From the IMG/VR virus record IMGVR_UViG_3300032151_000007, positions 1-24,780 of that record: 24,780 nucleotides of DNA. One strand, 5' to 3'. Positions 22,098 through 24,780 of the stretch are shown here, piece by piece. The notes below the pieces were generated by a model that searched no databases, was not told where the DNA came from, and saw only the letters and a program-made list of their open reading frames with translations. Made by a program: the position numbers and the translations under genes. This DNA comes from a virus. Each line of letters begins with the position of its first letter. The stretch's first letter is position 1.

Positions 22098-22442
22098 TTA
22101 TTTTTTTCTATTTTGTCGTGACTTTTGTTTTTGTTCCGCTTCGTCGTGCATTGCTTTTTTTACTTCGTTTTCGTATTCGTTCGCCGCCGCCTTCCAACTT
22201 AAATAGGTGAACACCGCGTAAAGATTTTGCGCCTTTACTGAATCAATCGCGTTCAACGGTTGTGTTGTGAACAACCCCGTGTTGGCAACGTCGTATAATG
22301 TATTCAACCACCCGTATGGCTTCACGATTTCCCAATTATTTGTTGCGTGTCGATTTTCGTTTCGATTCCCGTTTTTGAACACGTTTGGATATGTCGATTT
22401 GATGTGTTCGCTTGTATTGTCAAAAAAAAAATAAAGTCCCAA
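22098..22442 (-). CDS. Tail-assembly chaperone, C-terminal (T) part in the -1 frame
   Basis: This frame has no ATG near its start; the only start-like codon is a TTG at 22442 inside the upstream gene. It is most likely reached by a -1 ribosomal slip at 22427-22421 from the upstream G-like gene, giving a fusion of about 308 residues. The residues after the slip (WEIVKPYGWLNTLYDVANTGLF, then LYAVFTYLSWKAAANEYE) look like the T domain of phage tail chaperones, which binds the tape measure. The protein ends in a Lys/Gln-rich tail. A sequencing or replication error in the T10 run would give the same picture. Confidence 0.7.
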   Translation of the reverse strand: MGLYFFFDNTSEHIKSTYPNVFKNGNRNENRHATNNWEIVKPYGWLNTLYDVANTGLFTTQPLNAIDSVKAQNLYAVFTYLSWKAAANEYENEVKKAMHDEAEQKQKSRQNRKK

Positions 22443-23023
22443 ACAATGTCCATTGTCAATGCACTAAACATTTTCGTTTTCTTTGCGACAATTTCTTCGT
22501 CGTAAACTTCGCCACGTTCACGGCATAACACGGCCATTTGTTCCGCAATAACGCCGAACCTTCCGGCCTTGTGTTTTTCTGCTAACATGTCTAATTGTGA
22601 CGCTTCGATATAATCACCAAACGTTGATGTTTGCATTTCTGAAATTGGAAAAAAATATTCTTTGCCTTTTAATGTGAACGACATTTTTTGATTTGGTTCT
22701 AATGATTTCGTCGTTACTTCTGAATTTAAAAAATTCGACATTATCATTAATGTGTCCGACATTTCGTTGCCGTCAACTTGATTGATTGTTTGTTTATCAA
22801 TTCCCGTGAATTCGGAAAACACTTCGCGATTCGTTCGGACATTGTGCAACGCGCGTTCCGTTTGTATTGCATTCAAATGATCCGGTGACACGTCCGTTGT
22901 GTCCGGTTCAACAAATTCATTTGCTTTGATAATTGAATAAATTTTCGTGTAATCTTTTAAATTGATTTCGTTCCATGATTGTGGAATTTTGCATTGTTGA
23001 TCGCCGACGGTTAAATTAATCAT
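22322..23023 (-). CDS. Tail-assembly chaperone, G-like part
   Basis: This 233-aa protein starts MINLTVGDQQCKIPQSWNEI. It is helical in its second half, with TFGDYIEASQLDMLAEKHKAG and an acidic ERGEVYDEEIV. The N-terminal pattern (a beta strand, KIP-SW-EI, then TL-KY-I-like helix) fits tail chaperones of Bacteroidota phages. The open frame begins 14 codons upstream, but the ATG at 23023 is chosen because it lies eight bases inside the end of the 137-aa gene and follows an A-rich leader. The reading frame runs through T10 (22431-22422) at codons 198-201, where a -1 slip would give the longer gpGT-like form. Without the slip 32 further residues follow, to the stop at 22322. Confidence 0.7.
   Translation of the reverse strand: MINLTVGDQQCKIPQSWNEINLKDYTKIYSIIKANEFVEPDTTDVSPDHLNAIQTERALHNVRTNREVFSEFTGIDKQTINQVDGNEMSDTLMIMSNFLNSEVTTKSLEPNQKMSFTLKGKEYFFPISEMQTSTFGDYIEASQLDMLAEKHKAGRFGVIAEQMAVLCRERGEVYDEEIVAKKTKMFSALTMDIVWDFIFFLTIQANTSNRHIQTCSKTGIETKIDTQQIIGKS
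22421..22427 (-). other. Probable -1 ribosomal frameshift site
   Basis: The minus strand reads ATT TTT TTT TTG ACA in the G frame, giving the slippery heptamer T_TTT_TTG at the end of a T10 run (22431-22422). A -1 slip joins the G frame to the T frame at GAC (22421-22419). The overlap between the two open frames is 121 bases. Confidence 0.6.
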
Positions 23024-23429
23024 TTTGTTTTTTTGTTTTGGTTTTTTTATTTTGGTTTTTAACAACCCGTTTATTATTCATAAATTCCAAATCGTTAATT
23101 GTTTCGCGTATTAATTCAAATAACATTTCGGTTTCGTCTTCAATAAATTGTGCGTTGTCTTGATTCTTTACGCCGGCCGCAAATCCAATTCCGGCAAACA
23201 ACAAATAATTCGGAAACATATAAATCCAATCGTCTTCTTTGATGTCCATTTGTTTTAATTCTTTGCCAATGTTATTGTGCAACGTCTTCGCGTTTGTGAT
23301 CACCGGTTTAAAATGTCGAAACGCTTTGTGGTTTTGATCGTCCGTGATCCTATAAATAAAACCTTCGACGTCGTTTGTGAAATTAATTAAAATTTCTTCA
23401 TGCTCAATATTTAAGGTTTTGAATTTCAT
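23016..23429 (-). CDS. Hypothetical protein after the terminase (137 aa)
   Basis: This 137-aa protein starts MKFKTLNIEHEEILINFTND. It contains a short hydrophobic segment (YLLFAGIGFAAGV) near the middle, long helices with acidic residues (FIEDETEMLFELIRETINDLEF) and a Lys/Asn-rich end. No family is recognised. It lies between the terminase and tail chaperone genes and starts six bases after a TATTTTTG box belonging to the module at 23436-23482. It is therefore probably the first gene of the tail transcript. Its end overlaps the chaperone start by eight bases. Confidence 0.7.
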   Translation of the reverse strand: MKFKTLNIEHEEILINFTNDVEGFIYRITDDQNHKAFRHFKPVITNAKTLHNNIGKELKQMDIKEDDWIYMFPNYLLFAGIGFAAGVKNQDNAQFIEDETEMLFELIRETINDLEFMNNKRVVKNQNKKTKTKKQND

Positions 23430-23435
23430 AATTCA

Positions 23436-23482
23436 CAAAAATAAAAAAATCTTTTATATAAGCGTCGCAATTTTAAGTTAAC
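23436..23482 (-). promoter_or_regulatory. Phage-type promoter before the tail module
   Basis: Minus strand: GTTAAC (23482-23477), 6 bases, TTGCGACG (23470-23463), 19 bases, TATTTTTG (23443-23436), 6 bases to the ATG at 23429. This is the same arrangement as at 4176-4222. The GTTAAC holds the terminase stop codon TAA, so the module begins exactly where the terminase gene ends. Confidence 0.6.
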
Positions 23483-24779
23483 CGAAATATAAAATTTTTG
23501 TTTTGTTTAATTCAAAATAAATTCGCATAATTAACGCGTCGGCAATATCCGGTGAACGTCCCAATAATTGTTTGATTTTATCTTTTGGCGTAATCATTAA
23601 TTTATTGTCTTTGTCGACGTCGTGTTGTTTAACCATTTCAAATTCCATGATTATGTTTTGTTGCAATGTTTTGTCGTTTGTGTTAATAAAGATTTGGCCG
23701 TTCGTTACCTTTTGCGCAAACTTATAATAACATTGTGTTTTTAAGTTTCGGAAATTTTCATTGTCCATTGCCTTTGCATTATTGACAAAGGATTTGCAGC
23801 CCTTCAATATATCAACGAACCCGCCACCAACACCGTCCGAATCGGCGACAATATTTGAACGTTGAACGTTGTTGTCTTTTGCTATTTGATCCACGATCGT
23901 TGCCAATTCGTCAATGGAATTTTTATCCAATGTTTTAATTGATTCAACACGCCAACCGTTCCATAAACAAATCACCGACATGTCGCGTCCGAATCTTGCA
24001 ACGTCAACGGAAATAAATTTAACGCCAACACTTGAAACAAAATTATTTGTAAACATATCGTTCAACGCGTCAATGGAAAATAATTGTGTGTCTTCGTCCG
24101 AATATTCCCAATCGCCAAACAACAAACGTTTTTGATTCAACACGTCCAATTGCTGCAATTGTTTAATGTAGTGTTTTGAAATATTTGGATTGTCCGTCAC
24201 TAAGGATTGAACAAATTGTTTATTATCGTCCAACGTTCCGTCCTTAAATTTTTTGTAGAATTCCGAATAAATCCAACCCTTCGACGGATTGCATGTCATT
24301 AATAGTTTTGGAATTAAATTGTTTTCGTCCAACTTGTAACGCATTCGTGATTGAATTACATTGAACGCCATTGGTGTGATTTCCGTTGCTTCGTCAATGA
24401 ATGCGCCGGTGATATTCATTGAACCCAACGAATCGAAATTCGGATCACTTGGATAATGAAACAAATCCTTTAATATTATTTCGGATTTCGTTTGGTGAAT
24501 TGTGATTAACGATTTGGTTTCGTTATAAGTAAAATCAACATTGGCCGTCAATCCTTGGATTTCGCAAACTTCGAATAACGAACGCAATGTTGTTTCCTTT
24601 AAATTTTTTAATCTTGATCGGCCAATTACATAACGCGTGTTCGGAAATTTTAAACATTGTTTCAAAACCCAATATGCGCCCAACATTGATTTTCCGCCAC
24701 CCGCACCGCCGCCGTATAAAATAACGTTGGTGTTTGCGTCTTCTAAATAATCAATCGCAATCGTTTGTTTTATTGACAA
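23478..24779 (-). CDS. terL: Terminase large subunit (possibly cut at the 5' end)
   Basis: At least 433 aa are present. This is the packaging motor and nuclease that pumps DNA into the capsid. The Walker A motif GGGAGGGKS lies at residues 23-31 and the Walker B AFIDE at 126-130 (D129, E130), followed by the coupling region MTCNP (161-165). The nuclease domain has FISVDVARFGRD with D259, IVADSDGVGGG with D313/D315, and SPDIADAL near the end with D411/D414. All parts are in order and complete. The first codon visible is TTG at 24779, at the very edge of the window, so the true start may be a few codons upstream. The small subunit is not in the window. The stop is fused into the GTTAAC of the promoter module downstream. 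Confidence 0.93.
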   Translation of the reverse strand: MSIKQTIAIDYLEDANTNVILYGGGAGGGKSMLGAYWVLKQCLKFPNTRYVIGRSRLKNLKETTLRSLFEVCEIQGLTANVDFTYNETKSLITIHQTKSEIILKDLFHYPSDPNFDSLGSMNITGAFIDEATEITPMAFNVIQSRMRYKLDENNLIPKLLMTCNPSKGWIYSEFYKKFKDGTLDDNKQFVQSLVTDNPNISKHYIKQLQQLDVLNQKRLLFGDWEYSDEDTQLFSIDALNDMFTNNFVSSVGVKFISVDVARFGRDMSVICLWNGWRVESIKTLDKNSIDELATIVDQIAKDNNVQRSNIVADSDGVGGGFVDILKGCKSFVNNAKAMDNENFRNLKTQCYYKFAQKVTNGQIFINTNDKTLQQNIIMEFEMVKQHDVDKDNKLMITPKDKIKQLLGRSPDIADALIMRIYFELNKTKILYFG

Positions 24780-24780
24780 T

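Noticed and set aside
22422-22442. TTG at 22442 as an independent start for the T frame
   Set aside because: It lies within the upstream gene with no A-rich leader, and the slippery heptamer seven codons later explains expression better.
1-24780. CRISPR arrays, tRNA genes, insertion sequences, diversity-generating retroelements, toxin-antitoxin pairs
   Set aside because: I saw no regularly spaced repeats, cloverleaf with CCA-type end, transposase or reverse transcriptase motifs, or terminal inverted repeats of an element. Only phage genes are supported.

Overview
This window is a stretch of a tailed double-stranded DNA phage, or the prophage of one, that infects a member of the Bacteroidota, most likely a flavobacterium. 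Four things point to that host. Start codons lack Shine-Dalgarno sequences and sit behind A-rich leaders. The promoter-like sites fit the Bacteroidota -33/-7 pattern (TTG, 18-19 bases, TAnnTTTG). Base composition is AT-rich, with Leu mostly TTA/TTG, Gln CAA and Glu GAA. The structural proteins (tape measure, tail-tip protein, LHKDLTDAQ fibre head) look like those of Bacteroidota siphoviruses. No tail sheath gene is visible, so a siphovirus is the best guess. Every gene lies on the minus strand, so transcription runs from high to low coordinates. Genes are packed tightly, often with short overlaps. No gap exceeds about 140 bases.

Layout in the direction of transcription. (1) 24779-23478, large terminase, cut by or starting at the window edge. 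(2) 23429-11820, the tail module: an unknown protein, a tail-assembly chaperone pair joined by a probable -1 frameshift, a tiny membrane protein, a probable tail-completion protein, an HK97 gp10-like neck protein, a 472-aa structural protein, a 1186-aa tail-tip protein and a 1366-aa tape measure. (3) 11809-10423, four small genes: a Cys-rich protein, an unknown, a possible helix-turn-helix regulator and a 118-aa gene that forms its own transcription unit. (4) 10319-7592, the capsid unit: ClpP-type prohead protease with a probable nested scaffold, major capsid protein and probable tail tube. Terminators lie on both sides of it. (5) 7453-4569, portal, gp6-like connector, a 56-aa protein and a fibre-like protein. 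(6) 4560-2980, the lysis cassette: membrane proteins, T7-lysozyme-type amidase, holin-like protein and a probable one-piece spanin. (7) 2977-1733, a calcineurin-like phosphoesterase. (8) 1600-1, small genes of the accessory or early type. A further gene has its ATG at positions 3-1 and runs out of the window.

The most interesting material is regulatory. Two single-gene units (78 aa at 1600 and 118 aa at 10779) share an 18-bp upstream repeat, a TTG-N18-TATCTTTA promoter and an identical 16-bp A-rich leader, and each ends in a hairpin terminator. A second promoter type, GTTAAC-N6-TTGCGACG-N19-TATTTTTG, occurs with identical spacing directly after the terminase stop and before the amidase. Its TATTTTTG box lies only 3-6 bases from the start codon, suggesting nearly leaderless mRNAs. 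The same box-to-ATG arrangement occurs at the prohead protease and at an 89-aa gene. All regulatory statements are pattern readings, not measurements.
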